Positions 1-9,900 of a stretch of DNA of 64,000 nucleotides are shown here, in pieces. The notes under the pieces were generated by a model. It saw only the letters and a program-made list of their open reading frames with translations. It was not told the DNA's origin and searched no databases. Positions within the stretch are counted from its first letter, which is position 1. The number at the start of each line of letters is the position of its first letter. Location of the stretch: contig NZ_LT732548.1 in NCBI RefSeq assembly GCF_900155685.1, positions 4,578,330-4,642,329 of the forward strand. The letters run 5' to 3'. The DNA comes from Paenibacillus bouchesdurhonensis. Its GTDB lineage: Bacteria > Bacillota > Bacilli > Paenibacillales > Paenibacillaceae. Both the position numbers and the translations under genes were made by a program.

Positions 1-1147
1 AATTAATGGCGTTCATGATGTTCTTACCCAGAGATTTCAAAAAATCATCGGCAAATAGATAAGGGAAAAGACTTGCCGCTATAAACGTGACCACGAGCTC
101 GGCCTCATCCCCATATTCCTCTGCAATCTTGTTGAACGCGTAATCGTCCAGATGGCTTAGCACCATCACCGTACCGACCCATTTTTGGAAATCGCCTTCT
201 TTTTCAAAGCCCTCCGCTCCGCTTTCCATATGGGCCAACACGCCGTCCAGTGCGTAGCTGCGATACGGCTCCTCCATCGTCTCATTAATATAAATCGTGA
301 AGTCATTAATGAATTTAGGAATATCCCCTCGCTCGGTGAGCTCTCTCATCTGGCCCTTCTCATCAAGCACGATATTAGGCCGGTGGTTATAAATAAACTG
401 CTCCTGCTTCTCTGTATCGATATATTTGATCGTTCCAGCGATAGGATTAAGGAGACAGTTCACAAAATCATCCTTGGCTGAAATCGACGTGATTTTATGT
501 GCATTCGCAGCAATCTGATCTTTATATTTCTCCAGAAATTCCTTGGAAAAACCTTGTCCGTCAAACGATAAAGCCCGGTCGACCTTATCCGACAGAATGG
601 CTACATATTGTGTCTTATTCCCGCCTTTGGAGTGACCCGTCACGGTAATATCGTCGTATTTCAAGCTCTCGATATAGTCCAATGCGGCTTTTTGCTGCTG
701 TGTATCCGATAGATAACCGCCTTGCCCGTTGTCATGCCATTCATAGTCGCCGCCCGTCCCCCGGAAGACGACAGTCGCATCCCCTTGGGGATCGACAAAT
801 GTGGCTGCACGCATTCCTGCCTCAAGCGGCTTGCCGTCACTGCCTCGAATCGTCTTTCCGCTCTGGTCGACCATAGCTCCCGTTCTACCGTCAGTGACTT
901 TGAGTGAACGCAACTGCGGATCCTTCTCGATCGCCCGTAAAATAACGAGCCATTCCTCCTTCGACATCTTGCTGGGATATTCGTCGTCTGTGCCGATCTT
1001 ACTGAGGTTCCGGCTTTTATCGAGACCGTTGCTATATAAAAAAGAATCAACGATATCCCCGACCTTCTTGTCGTTGCTATCAGCCACCCCTTGGAGGTAA
1101 ATCAAGTTGTTCAGCAGCAATAATTGATTCTCTTCCAATTCAGCCAT
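1..1147 (-). CDS. TslA-like T7SS lipase-fold effector, copy 1 (3' end beyond window)
   Basis: The frame is open from the ATG at 1147 to the window edge (382 codons seen), so the C terminus is missing. The product is a close paralogue of the protein at 1932-3932. Near residue 173 it has the alpha/beta-hydrolase nucleophile elbow GHSKGG, preceded by a VVFRGTGGD strand-turn, followed by an SAKDDFVN segment that could carry the acid and an NHRP segment that could carry the histidine. This matches DUF2974-type lipases. An AGGAGG site lies 9 nt before the ATG, and the start overlaps the stop of the upstream lipoprotein gene by 8 bp, so the two are probably translationally coupled. In Staphylococcus aureus an N-terminal lipase with a C-terminal LXG-like helical domain (TslA) is a T7SS toxin neutralised by a lipoprotein. 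The same layout here suggests an antibacterial effector, which is inference. An ordinary intracellular lipase is the alternative. Confidence 0.75.
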   Translation of the reverse strand, partial: MAELEENQLLLLNNLIYLQGVADSNDKKVGDIVDSFLYSNGLDKSRNLSKIGTDDEYPSKMSKEEWLVILRAIEKDPQLRSLKVTDGRTGAMVDQSGKTIRGSDGKPLEAGMRAATFVDPQGDATVVFRGTGGDYEWHDNGQGGYLSDTQQQKAALDYIESLKYDDITVTGHSKGGNKTQYVAILSDKVDRALSFDGQGFSKEFLEKYKDQIAANAHKITSISAKDDFVNCLLNPIAGTIKYIDTEKQEQFIYNHRPNIVLDEKGQMRELTERGDIPKFINDFTIYINETMEEPYRSYALDGVLAHMESGAEGFEKEGDFQKWVGTVMVLSHLDDYAFNKIAEEYGDEAELVVTFIAASLFPYLFADDFLKSLGKNIMNAIN

Positions 1148-1883
1148 CCACTTGTACCTCCTCTCCGTTCTGCCTGATCGTCATATCCGGAGTTACCATG
1201 ACCGATTTATATTCTCCTACAAAATAACCTTCATCCTGCAGGGCACTTAAGTTTTGAGGCCCTGATCCGATAGATTCATATTTGTCATCCACCACGACAT
1301 ACAATCGTACAAACCCAACCAACTTTTGCTCACGCATTTCCCCGGCGATTTGCCGCAAACTTGCCTCAGCATCCTGATCGCCTACCTTGGACTGCTTCAC
1401 AAAAATGACCGTATCCGAGGAGAAGTTCTCGTCTTTGCGGTAAATCTGATCCACCGTCGTCTCCTTGTTCAAACGATCCGGCAAAACGCCTTCGCCAAAT
1501 TCCGCATACAATTTAAATTCGTCATATGTGCTGCTGACAATATTAGAGAGAACCTCTTCATATTGAGGCCGAATGAATATTCCGAAATAACCGTCGCTGA
1601 TGTTATAGGAGCCGTCTTCCATTTTTGTGCCCCATACCTCGAAATGATCCTCTTCAGTACCCTTTTTCGGATAAGCTATTAATCTGTCATAACTGTATGC
1701 CCAACTGCTCAAACTGAGGGATTTCGGAACGAACTCCTCCCCATATTTCTCTTCCAGATGTGTCATCATTTGCTCTTTGATCGCTTCCGGGTTCGGTTTC
1801 TTATTCATACATCCACTCACTCCCCATAAAATAATGATGCCTAACAAACTTAAGATGATTCGTTTCGTCCACAGGTTCATCAT
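1140..1883 (-). CDS. Lipoprotein, putative immunity partner of lipase effector copy 1
   Basis: The 247-residue product has a signal peptide with a lipobox (LWGVSGC) at its N terminus, so it should be lipid-anchored on the outer face of the membrane. The remainder is hydrophilic and has no motif I recognise. It is a clear paralogue of the lipoprotein at 3932-4663, sharing blocks such as HLEEKYGEEFVP, GVLPDRLNK and the region around YFGI. Two adjacent ATG codons are possible (1883 and 1880); the GAGAGGGGGG site favours the second slightly. The gene sits directly before, and overlaps, the lipase-fold gene ending at the window edge. By analogy with TilA, the lipoprotein that blocks the T7SS lipase TslA, it may protect the producer from its partner. 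That role is inferred from order and localisation only. Confidence 0.7.
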   Translation of the reverse strand: MMNLWTKRIILSLLGIIILWGVSGCMNKKPNPEAIKEQMMTHLEEKYGEEFVPKSLSLSSWAYSYDRLIAYPKKGTEEDHFEVWGTKMEDGSYNISDGYFGIFIRPQYEEVLSNIVSSTYDEFKLYAEFGEGVLPDRLNKETTVDQIYRKDENFSSDTVIFVKQSKVGDQDAEASLRQIAGEMREQKLVGFVRLYVVVDDKYESIGSGPQNLSALQDEGYFVGEYKSVMVTPDMTIRQNGEEVQVDG

Positions 1884-1931
1884 ATCCCCCCTCTCTATTG
1901 GATTCTAATCCTTCCATTTAGGTAACATGCA

Positions 1932-3932
1932 TTATATAAAAGAGACACCCGCTGAAAGGTTGCTCGAAATCATGCTCTCTACTTTTCTATACTGTTGCTC
2001 GGCTAGCTGCAGAAACTTCACTTTACTCTGTAGTTCGGCAGCCACCTTATAATTTCTCTGCCTGATTTGTTCGCATGTCCGGTTAAGCTGGTGAATTTGC
2101 CTTTGGACATTGGGCTCACTGTAGGCACGCCCTGTGCTGGAAATCGTTCTCTCCGCTTGAGACAGCATTTGCTGGATCCGTGATCCTATCCGTTCTTCTA
2201 AGCTTCTAAATGTCGTCTTTAAATGAGCTAGCCGGCTGAAGTCTACAGTCAGTTGGGCTGAGGTGTACGAACCATATCCCTTAACTACCTTGGTGGCATA
2301 TTTTTGTTGGCTCGCATCAGGGACTGCTTTCTGAGCACTCAGAGCGCGCTTCCCTCCCACCTGCTTTTGCAACTCTCTAACTAAAGTAATATAGGTTAAA
2401 AACACAGCCAACTTGGTGGGATGATCATCCTTCGCTTTGTTGAGCATGTTAATCGCACCCTGCTTGGCGTGATTTACTGCCTTATTCCATGATTCCTTAA
2501 TGGCTGCAAGAACCTTCCTGGTTCCTTCGGCGACTTGGACACAGAAGTTGGTAACAGCCTTCTTCAGTCGATTCATAAAGTGTTCAATGGTCTGCTTTGT
2601 CGTGTCTACAAGCGTGCGTGAAAAAACGACCACACCTTCCTTCAACTTCTCCCACTCGCTTCTTACCCGTTCCGCAAATTTCGCAGCCCCAACAGCTACT
2701 ATATTTCCCGCCTGCTTGAGTTTGGCGATGGCTTTGTTCAACAGGCTCATCAGCCAATCACCGAATTGCTTCAGCTTCTCAGTGGCATAATCGATAGCAT
2801 TACTCGCATGTTTAATCAAAACTCTAGCTGCATCATCAGTAAACAAGTAAGGATGCAGCGCGCTTGCGATAATGACAGCGACGAGTTCCGCTCCATCCCC
2901 ATGCTCTTCAGCAATCCGGGAAAACGTGTAATCATCCAGATGACTTATAGCCATTACTGCGGCAGACAATAGATGAAGTTCACTCTCTTTTGGAAAACCC
3001 TCGTCCCCTTTTTTCAATAAGGACAACAGGCCATCAAATGCATAACTACGGAAGGGTTCTTCCATCGTTTCGTGGACATAAATCGTGAACGAATTAATAA
3101 ATTTAGGGATGTCCCCTTGTTCGGTCTCCCCTCGTAGCTGACCATTCTCGTCTAATAGAATATTGGGACGGTGGTTGTACTTAAATCTCTCTTGTTCCTC
3201 TGTATCTATGTATCTAATCTTTTCGGTAATGGGATAAAGGAGACAGTTAACGAAATCGTCCTTGGCAGAAATCGAGGTAATCTTGTGAGCATTCGCTTCA
3301 ATGCGGTCTTTATACTTGTCCAAGAATTCCCTCGAAAATCCTTGTCCATCAAAAGAGACTGCTTCCTTCACCTTATCCGACAGAATCGCGACATACTGTG
3401 TCTTATTACCACCTTTGGAGTGACCGGTAACGGTAATGTTGTCATATTCCAAACTTTCAATGTATTCCAGAGCAGCTATCTGCTGCGGCGTATCTGCTAA
3501 ATAACCGCCTTGACCGTTATCAAACCATTCAAAGTCGCCGCCCGTTCCCCGAAAAACTACCGTAGCCTCGCCATCTGGATCGACAAAGGTAGCGGCACGC
3601 ATGCCGGCCTCAAGAACTCTGCCATTTTTCATGATTGTCTGTCCGTTCTTATCGGACATTTCTCCGGTAATACCATTAGTAATAATCAATGATTTTAATT
3701 GCTTATCCTTGCTGATTGCTTCTAATATGGCGATCCATTCTCCCCTGGACATTTTACAGGGGTACTCATCTTCTGTCCCTGCTGCTTCTTCATCTCTGCT
3801 TTTGTCGAGTCCGTTATGCATTAATAAATCATCAACAATTTTTTCAACATATCTACCATCTTTGTTTGCTACTTCTTGTAGATAAATTAAGTTATTAAGA
3901 AGTAGAAGTTGATCTTCGCTTAATTTAGACAT
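1932..3932 (-). CDS. TslA-like T7SS lipase effector with C-terminal helical domain, copy 2
   Basis: The 666-residue protein starts with a helical segment, then an alpha/beta-hydrolase domain with FRGTGGD near residue 127 and the nucleophile motif GHSKGG with Ser about 172. After residue 390 or so it becomes long, charged, helix-forming sequence rich in Lys, Gln and Glu to the end, with no signal peptide. A lipase head with a helical LXG-like tail is the reverse domain order described for the S. aureus T7SS phospholipase TslA. I chose the ATG at 3932 because GGAGAG lies 8 nt upstream and the ATG overlaps the TGA of the lipoprotein gene (TGATG); an in-frame GTG at 3941 is less well placed. It lies in the same train as three WXG100 genes and EssC. 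Substrate and target are unknown. Confidence 0.75.
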   Translation of the reverse strand: MSKLSEDQLLLLNNLIYLQEVANKDGRYVEKIVDDLLMHNGLDKSRDEEAAGTEDEYPCKMSRGEWIAILEAISKDKQLKSLIITNGITGEMSDKNGQTIMKNGRVLEAGMRAATFVDPDGEATVVFRGTGGDFEWFDNGQGGYLADTPQQIAALEYIESLEYDNITVTGHSKGGNKTQYVAILSDKVKEAVSFDGQGFSREFLDKYKDRIEANAHKITSISAKDDFVNCLLYPITEKIRYIDTEEQERFKYNHRPNILLDENGQLRGETEQGDIPKFINSFTIYVHETMEEPFRSYAFDGLLSLLKKGDEGFPKESELHLLSAAVMAISHLDDYTFSRIAEEHGDGAELVAVIIASALHPYLFTDDAARVLIKHASNAIDYATEKLKQFGDWLMSLLNKAIAKLKQAGNIVAVGAAKFAERVRSEWEKLKEGVVVFSRTLVDTTKQTIEHFMNRLKKAVTNFCVQVAEGTRKVLAAIKESWNKAVNHAKQGAINMLNKAKDDHPTKLAVFLTYITLVRELQKQVGGKRALSAQKAVPDASQQKYATKVVKGYGSYTSAQLTVDFSRLAHLKTTFRSLEERIGSRIQQMLSQAERTISSTGRAYSEPNVQRQIHQLNRTCEQIRQRNYKVAAELQSKVKFLQLAEQQYRKVESMISSNLSAGVSFI

Positions 3933-4663
3933 CACTTCCACTCTCCATATTCTTTAATTTCTAAAGAGTTTACTTTTACCCAAAGCGTTATCTGGTTTTG
4001 AGTGAAGTACTCTTTCTTCTTGACAGGATTAATATTAAGATGTTCAAGCCCTATGGACTCAAATTGATTTTCCTTAACAAGAAATAAATCAATACTTCCC
4101 ACCAGCTTTTTTTCTTGCATTTTTCTACCTATTTCTCGTAGCGATTCATTTATGTCCTTGTCCACAGCAGATTTTTGATTCACAAATAGAATTGTATCCG
4201 AAGTAAAAAGTTCGTCTTTATTATAAATATCCTCAATCTTGGTATCTTTGTTCAACCGATCAGGCAGAACTCCTTCACCAAGATCCGTGTAGAGCTTGAA
4301 CTCATCAAGAATCTCACTTACAAAACTAGACAAAACAGCCTCATATTCCGGCTTAATGTAGATCCCAAAATAACCGTCACGAATCGCGTAAGTACCGTCA
4401 TCTTTTTTCGTTCCCCAGACCTCAAAACCGTCATTCTCTGACCCTTTTTTCGGGTAAGCATATAAAGTATCATGACCATAAGCCCAATTACTCGAGCTAA
4501 AAGAGAGCGGAACGAACTCTTCCCCATACTTTTCTTCCAAATGCGCTATCATTCGATCTATGATCGCTTCCCGGTTCGGTTTCTTGTTCATGCATCCACT
4601 CACTCCCCATAACATGATCAGGCTCATAAAAACTAGAATGAATCGTTTCATCCAAGGCTTCAT
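3932..4663 (-). CDS. Lipoprotein, putative immunity partner of lipase effector copy 2
   Basis: The 243-residue lipoprotein has a hydrophobic signal ending in the lipobox LWGVSGC. It is a paralogue of the protein at 1140-1883 over most of its length. The longer frame reaching 4693 was rejected because the ATG at 4663 has a strong GAAGGAGG site with good spacing and directly precedes MKPWMKRF and the signal peptide. Its stop codon overlaps the start of the lipase-fold gene. The pair lipoprotein-lipase therefore occurs twice in tandem, which argues that the two proteins work together. By eye this copy is more AT-rich than the surrounding T7SS genes, which would fit later acquisition or divergence. 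The immunity role is inferred, not shown. Confidence 0.7.
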   Translation of the reverse strand: MKPWMKRFILVFMSLIMLWGVSGCMNKKPNREAIIDRMIAHLEEKYGEEFVPLSFSSSNWAYGHDTLYAYPKKGSENDGFEVWGTKKDDGTYAIRDGYFGIYIKPEYEAVLSSFVSEILDEFKLYTDLGEGVLPDRLNKDTKIEDIYNKDELFTSDTILFVNQKSAVDKDINESLREIGRKMQEKKLVGSIDLFLVKENQFESIGLEHLNINPVKKKEYFTQNQITLWVKVNSLEIKEYGEWK

Positions 4664-4686
4664 ACTATTTCCTCCTTCAGAGCGGA

Positions 4687-5850
4687 TCACCATTCTAATG
4701 AGATTTCGGGAAACATCAGCATATTGTCCATATAATTCTGGAATTCTTGCTCTATTGTATTCGTTATAAACACGATCTCCCTGTCCAGTAGTTCGCCGGT
4801 TCTTTCATTAAAGCTCTCCATCACAGGAATGACCGAAATTGTATTCTTATTCATGGCAAACAAAGCAGCTCCCGCTAAAATGGACTCGACGCTTCGATAA
4901 ATGTCGTATACCATGTCCACCGCTTGGTTCGTCAGTTGCTCTCCGCATTCACGGATAAAATCCTTGATTTGCTCGACCTTGATATGAATAAACTCGTTTT
5001 GTAGCGTGCTTCTGTTCTTCTCTAACTGTTGCTCCGTATATCTAATCACTTGTTCGATGGAGCGTCCCGCGCTCTCTTCCGTTAATCCATCCATTTTTAA
5101 AAATAAAGAATACAGCCCGTAATCCAATACTGGCTCCTCTTCCCTATTCTCTCCGAAGAAAATATGCCACACATCTGGCCGGATCGTCCCGACCGTATTG
5201 TAAAACCAACTTACGAATTTAGAATAATCGCTTTGAACACTTGGAACGGCATTGCCTTCCGAATCAAACTCAACAATTTTGAAATAAGCTTCTTCCAAAT
5301 CGGTTTCTTCCGTCTGCTGCTTCACGAAAGTCACCTTATCCAAGTAAGCCCCAACCGGATCATGCTCGGCGACGAGATTTCGCACTCGCCCAGGAAGCTC
5401 GTCACTCGTAGGCACAGCGAATACAGTCGCCTCCATATCCAGCCGCTCAGCAAGATACGACACGCAGTAGCCCCCGGCTCTCATCCCGGTCAATACACAG
5501 TTGCCCTTCTCCTTCCAAAGCTCCACAGATTCCATGACTTCATCCAAAAAATGATGGATATCCAGTTGAATATCCGGGTGCTCCAGCGCATGTGCTACGA
5601 CTATGCTATTTTCCTCGCAGTCTGCGAATACATACAGATTCATATATTCCAGATTCTTATGCTGCTGCAAAGATAAGCTATGCAGTGCGGGACTCGCGGT
5701 AATTTCGCTTGCCAAAAGCTTCAAATCCGGGTTTTCGCCCAGTTCCTTCCCCCAATCGGAGATTTGCTCCAAGGGATGATGAATGAATCGCGTGATATCC
5801 CCCGTACTCGCCAGCTCGCATAACAAAATTTTATCCTTATCCCTCAACAC
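4687..5850 (-). CDS. Lipase-fold protein without nucleophile serine (effector-like or accessory)
   Basis: I recognise no named family for this 387-residue protein, but it aligns by eye with the two neighbouring lipase-fold effectors. It keeps the strand and elbow region as VLTGMRAGGY (residues 119-128), where the others have VTGHSKGGN, so Arg124 replaces the nucleophile serine. It also keeps an EHDPVG segment where the others have AKDDFVN. The C-terminal half is predicted mostly helical. It has no signal peptide or membrane segment and starts with GTG. It lies 15 bp after a WXG100 gene and 23 bp before a lipoprotein gene. A catalytically dead toxin homologue could be a chaperone, targeting factor or cytoplasmic inhibitor for the active copies, or a different enzyme. 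This is inference. Confidence 0.6.
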   Translation of the reverse strand: MLRDKDKILLCELASTGDITRFIHHPLEQISDWGKELGENPDLKLLASEITASPALHSLSLQQHKNLEYMNLYVFADCEENSIVVAHALEHPDIQLDIHHFLDEVMESVELWKEKGNCVLTGMRAGGYCVSYLAERLDMEATVFAVPTSDELPGRVRNLVAEHDPVGAYLDKVTFVKQQTEETDLEEAYFKIVEFDSEGNAVPSVQSDYSKFVSWFYNTVGTIRPDVWHIFFGENREEEPVLDYGLYSLFLKMDGLTEESAGRSIEQVIRYTEQQLEKNRSTLQNEFIHIKVEQIKDFIRECGEQLTNQAVDMVYDIYRSVESILAGAALFAMNKNTISVIPVMESFNERTGELLDREIVFITNTIEQEFQNYMDNMLMFPEISLEW

Positions 5851-5865
5851 GCTAGGTACACCCCT

Positions 5866-6186
5866 TTATTTCTTCGCATTCCTCTGCTGCTCCAGTCGCA
5901 ACGCCTTCTCTTGAGCTTCGATGCGCCTTTGTTCATCCGCTCTTCGAACCTCGCTGGCCAACCTTTCCAACCCCGATTGCAAGTCTTCGACTTCCGCATA
6001 TAATCGATTCAATTCATTTCTCGTTTGAGAACGATAACTGTCCGTCAGCGCTTTACCCGCGCTGCCCTTCCACCAGGAGGTTACTCCGGCAAGCTCCGCT
6101 TGATGTCTAGATTCCTCCCGTTTCAAATCAGCCAGCTCATTGCGAATATTTCTGGCCGTGCTGCTGATCGCGCTTGGTGTGCTCAT
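5866..6186 (-). CDS. WXG100-family protein with charged C-terminal tail
   Basis: The 106-residue protein is two helices around a central turn with TSWWKGSAG (a W-x-G motif), as in ESAT-6/EsxA-type T7SS substrates. The last 30 residues are strongly charged and Arg/Glu/Gln-rich. I used the ATG at 6186 because GGAGGTGAGGAG lies right before it; the frame extends further upstream without a ribosome binding site. I see no YxxxD/E export motif in the tail. It is the third of three WXG100 genes in a row and is most like the one at 6597-6905. WXG100 proteins dimerise and are exported by EssC-type systems; here it could also act as a partner or chaperone for the lipase-fold effectors downstream. Confidence 0.85.
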   Translation of the reverse strand: MSTPSAISSTARNIRNELADLKREESRHQAELAGVTSWWKGSAGKALTDSYRSQTRNELNRLYAEVEDLQSGLERLASEVRRADEQRRIEAQEKALRLEQQRNAKK

Positions 6187-6269
6187 CTCCTCACCTCCAT
6201 TAAAAAATGACATTGGATTTAGAAAATGGCGTGATAACAGCCGTAAACTGTATACCACGCCGATCTTCA

Positions 6270-6560
6270 TTATTTGCGAAGCGCGCTAGCGATATCTCTC
6301 TCGCTTTGCTCTTTGATATCAGCGATTTTATCGAGGTTTTTGCTGATGTTCTCCACGCATTCAACCAACTTTTTCAGGTTTGGCTTCAAATCTCTGAACT
6401 CTTGAACGAAAGCCTGGGAAGATTCCCCTTTCCACCAGCCCTCAACAGAATTAATTTCTCTGTCCAGTTGCTCGACGATTTCATTCGCATTTCTGCCCTT
6501 GTTCAGAATGGATTTGGCCACGCTGCGGGCTTGTCCAGGACTAAACGTTAAATTTGACAT
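6270..6560 (-). CDS. WXG100-family protein (EsxA-like)
   Basis: The 96-residue protein has the length and helix-turn-helix layout of ESAT-6-like T7SS substrates. The turn carries VEGWWKGESS, giving the W-x-G motif near the middle. Of the three WXG100 genes it is closest to a canonical EsxA in size, without the long charged tail of the other two. The ATG at 6560 is preceded by AAAGGAGGTGAG; the track of sense codons upstream is ignored. Its location between two other WXG100 genes and downstream of EssC suggests it is a core substrate, but no C-terminal YxxxD/E is visible. Confidence 0.88.
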   Translation of the reverse strand: MSNLTFSPGQARSVAKSILNKGRNANEIVEQLDREINSVEGWWKGESSQAFVQEFRDLKPNLKKLVECVENISKNLDKIADIKEQSERDIASALRK

Positions 6561-6596
6561 AATCTCACCTCCTTTCAAGGGTATTATTCCGCTCAG

Positions 6597-6905
6597 CTAC
6601 TGTTTCATTGCGCTCATGCGCTGCCTCTCCATGGCGTCTCGCCTTCTCTGCTCTTCCGCCCGTTCAACGGCGTTAGCCAAGCTATTCTTCATGTTGGACT
6701 CCAGGCTATCCAAATTCCGAAGCAAATTCCCGATTTCATGCTGAATCCCTTGGTATCCCGTCTTGAAGCTCGTTCCAGCCTCTCCCTTCCACCAGGTGGT
6801 CACATCGTTGACCATGCTTTGATACTTTGATGATTCGCGCCTTATATCTTCGGCTATCACATAAACCCCCGCTGCTTTTCTGCGAATTTCTCCTGCTGAA
6901 GGCAT
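6597..6905 (-). CDS. WXG100-family protein
   Basis: The 102-residue protein is predicted to be a helical hairpin with TTWWKGEAG in the turn, and it ends in a charged EEQRRRDAMERQR tail. It resembles the protein at 5866-6186 in the turn and tail, suggesting that they are paralogues and perhaps a heterodimer pair or alternative partners. An AGGAGGGG site sits a few bases before the ATG. It is the first gene after the EssC-type ATPase (38 bp away). WXG100 proteins are secreted as folded dimers through the EssC ring. Confidence 0.85.
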   Translation of the reverse strand: MPSAGEIRRKAAGVYVIAEDIRRESSKYQSMVNDVTTWWKGEAGTSFKTGYQGIQHEIGNLLRNLDSLESNMKNSLANAVERAEEQRRRDAMERQRMSAMKQ

Positions 6906-6943
6906 TTACACCCCTCCTCAACTGATTCGTTTGCTTGGATGTT

Positions 6944-9900
6944 TTATATCATGACCTTCTCGTTTTGATGCAGGAACGTGGCCGTGCGCAAGCCCGTAAA
7001 TTTGTTCTTTACAATGAAGTAGCCATCACCGAGTTCCATTTCCTTCTCCTGGCTTCCGTAAGGAAAGCGTATGTTAAACAGATTCTGATCCTTGATGCTG
7101 CCAAGCAAAAGACCAGTTTGCTCCTCGCGAAGCACTTTACCCAAGCTATCCCAGTTATTGGCGAGCTCCGAAGTCTGATCTGCTGCCATGACGGCGACCT
7201 TCATGTTGCGCTCTTGCTTGGCGATGCGCTCAATCAGTTCTTTAAGTGAGTATTGATCCCCGTTCGTCAGCTCGCTTAAATTATCGATGACAAATATGAT
7301 TTGCTTCCAGGAACGCACGAGTGCGTTCAAGTCGCCGTTAGCCTGTCTCGTAGCCAGAAACCTTGCGCGCCGATCGTCCAGCTCCTGCTTCATCGCATCG
7401 ATGAAATCATACATATCCTCGATCTGCGACAAGTCTGTCACACTCGGCAGCTTCATCACTTCATAGATTCCCATGGAGCTGGAATCCAGCGCGTAGACAT
7501 CCAATCGATCCGAACCCAGCTTCTCGTCCAGCATACTGACCCACGAGACGAGCTGCGTACTCTTGCCCGTCATCGCATCTCCCGCAATCATAATAACCGG
7601 AGTAAGCGTCAAGTCCACGTAGACCGGCATCAAGTCGTGGTCGGCAAGTCCGATAGCCAGCGGCTCTCCCTCTCGGTTAATCTCCTGCATATCAATTTTG
7701 CTAGGCATAATCGGGATCGGGGTCGCCGTAGCGATCAGGTTCTCCCTTACAAAGTACTCGAAGTCCTGAATCATCTCTTCCATATTCCGGGTTCTGAGCT
7801 CCGGCACGGCCGTCTGGAATTCCAGCGGCGGCTTACCGCTAACCAGGCCCCTTCCTGGTACTTTGGCCGGTTCCAGCCCTTCCGTCCGCCCGACGATATT
7901 GGCGTATTCCCCTTTATCGGTCAACTGCAGCGCCACCGCCATTTTAAAGTTCACGGACAGCTTGTATCGGACAAGAGACGCATTCGTTGCCGTCACAACC
8001 ATATATATTCCGAATTTGGAGCCTTCCCGGGCCAACGTAACCATCTTCTCGTCAATATCTTCATAGGTCTCCGACAAAGCAAAGTAATTGTCAATGACGA
8101 GGACGATAGCAGGAAGCTTCCCGCCATGGTGCCTATAGTCGTTAAATCCGTCGCTCTGGCTCTCTTCAAACAGCTTCTTGCGTTCGTCCATGACTCTGAA
8201 CAGGAACAAGACAAACTGCTGAATCGTCGATTCCTGCTCCAGCGTCATCACTCCGCCGCAATGCGGCAGCCGCTCGAACAGCTTGAAGGAAGAACCTCCG
8301 AAATCCATGACGTACAAATGAACATCCGACGGCGAATATTTATAGGCCAGCGACATGCACAGCGCTCTCAGCAGGTAGGTCTTCCCCGTTCCTGGAGAAC
8401 CGTAGACGAATAAATTCCCCTCTGCGGCAAAATCGATCGCCAGCGGCTCCTGCAGTTGCCCCCGTGGATCATCCACCAGGCCAATCGGCGCGCTCAGAAG
8501 TGCTTCTTCCTTAGCCCAGCCGCTCTCTGAATTCAGGCCTGATCCCGGGGCAAATAGGTCTTCCAAGTACACATCATCCGGTAGAGGCGGCAGCCATGGG
8601 CCTTTTAATGCTTGAACACGGCTATGCTCCGAGAAAGAAATAATGTGCTCGACCATGCACTTCAACTGGGAAGGCATCTCCTTCAGCGCAATCTTCTCTT
8701 CTTCCAGCGGATAAATTTGTTCCGATCGACCATGAAGGGAAACTTCATAAATGCGTTTCGAGCGATTCTCGCTCTTCAGCATTTCACCTTCCGGGTCGTA
8801 ATCCGCTCCCGAATACGCCGATTGGAACAATTCAAAGATCTCATCATTGCCCACCTGGATATAGGCGCGGCCCGGCTCTTTGATCATGGCCGCATCCGGC
8901 CGTTTGATCACGTCTTTACTGTCTGCCTCATCTTGAACCTTCAGACAGATTTTGAATTTGGAGTTGCTCCAAATCTGATCATCGACAACCCCTGCCGGCT
9001 TCTGCGTGGCCAGAATCAGATGGACGCCAAGGCTTCGGCCGACCCGCGCCGTACTCACCAGCTCCTTCATGAACTCCGGCTGATCCTGCTTTAGCTCGGC
9101 AAACTCATCGGCAATCATAATCAAGTGAGGAATCGCTGGCATTCGCCCACCGTCGTTATCGCTATAATACAGCTTCTGATATCTGTCTATGTTGTTTACC
9201 CCGTATTCGGAGAACACACGCTGTCTTCTCATCAGCTCACTCTTAATGGATAAGAGTGCGCGAGTCGTCTGATTTCCGCCCAGGTTCGTAATCGTACCCA
9301 CAAGATGCGGCATGCCCTTGAAGATGTCGGCCATACCACCGCCCTTGTAGTCGATTAATACGAAAACAACGTCATGCGGATGATAGTTTATTGCCAGGGA
9401 AATGATGATGCTCTGCAGCAGTTCACTCTTCCCGGAGCCCGTCGTTCCCGCGACCAATCCGTGCGGGCCATGCCCGGTCTCGTGCATATCAAGATGGAAC
9501 AGGCTGCCCCCAGCCTTAACCCCGATCGGTACGCTCATTCCCTTGAAGGGCTTATTCCTTGACCAACGGGACAGCAAATCGACTTCCGCGGTCGTTTTCG
9601 TCTGCAGCATATCCAGCAGTGTCAGGGAGGTCGGCAGTGAGAAGCTGGCGCTCGAGTTCTTGATCCGCAGCGGCGCCATCAAGCGAGCAGCCTGCTCCAG
9701 CTGCTCCATATGCACTTGATCCGGGATAAACGTCGATTTCTCACCAGACTCGCGATCAGCAAGCTCGCCGTTCTTCCCCTGCATCACAATGACCTGTTTA
9801 CAGTTCATCGGCAGATAAGCCTGATTCTTCGCGATGTATACGGAAGATACCCCAAGAGCAGCGCATTTGTTATACAGATATTTGTTTATCGGCTCCTCTT

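Noticed and set aside
661..1050. A 129-codon minus-strand frame near the left end
   Set aside because: It overlaps in another frame the truncated lipase-fold gene that runs from 1147 to the window edge, which has a ribosome site, paralogue and motif support.
7301..8413. A 370-codon open frame on the plus strand inside essC
   Set aside because: Antisense to the well-supported EssC ATPase, with no ribosome site and a His/Arg/Leu-rich composition typical of shadow frames.
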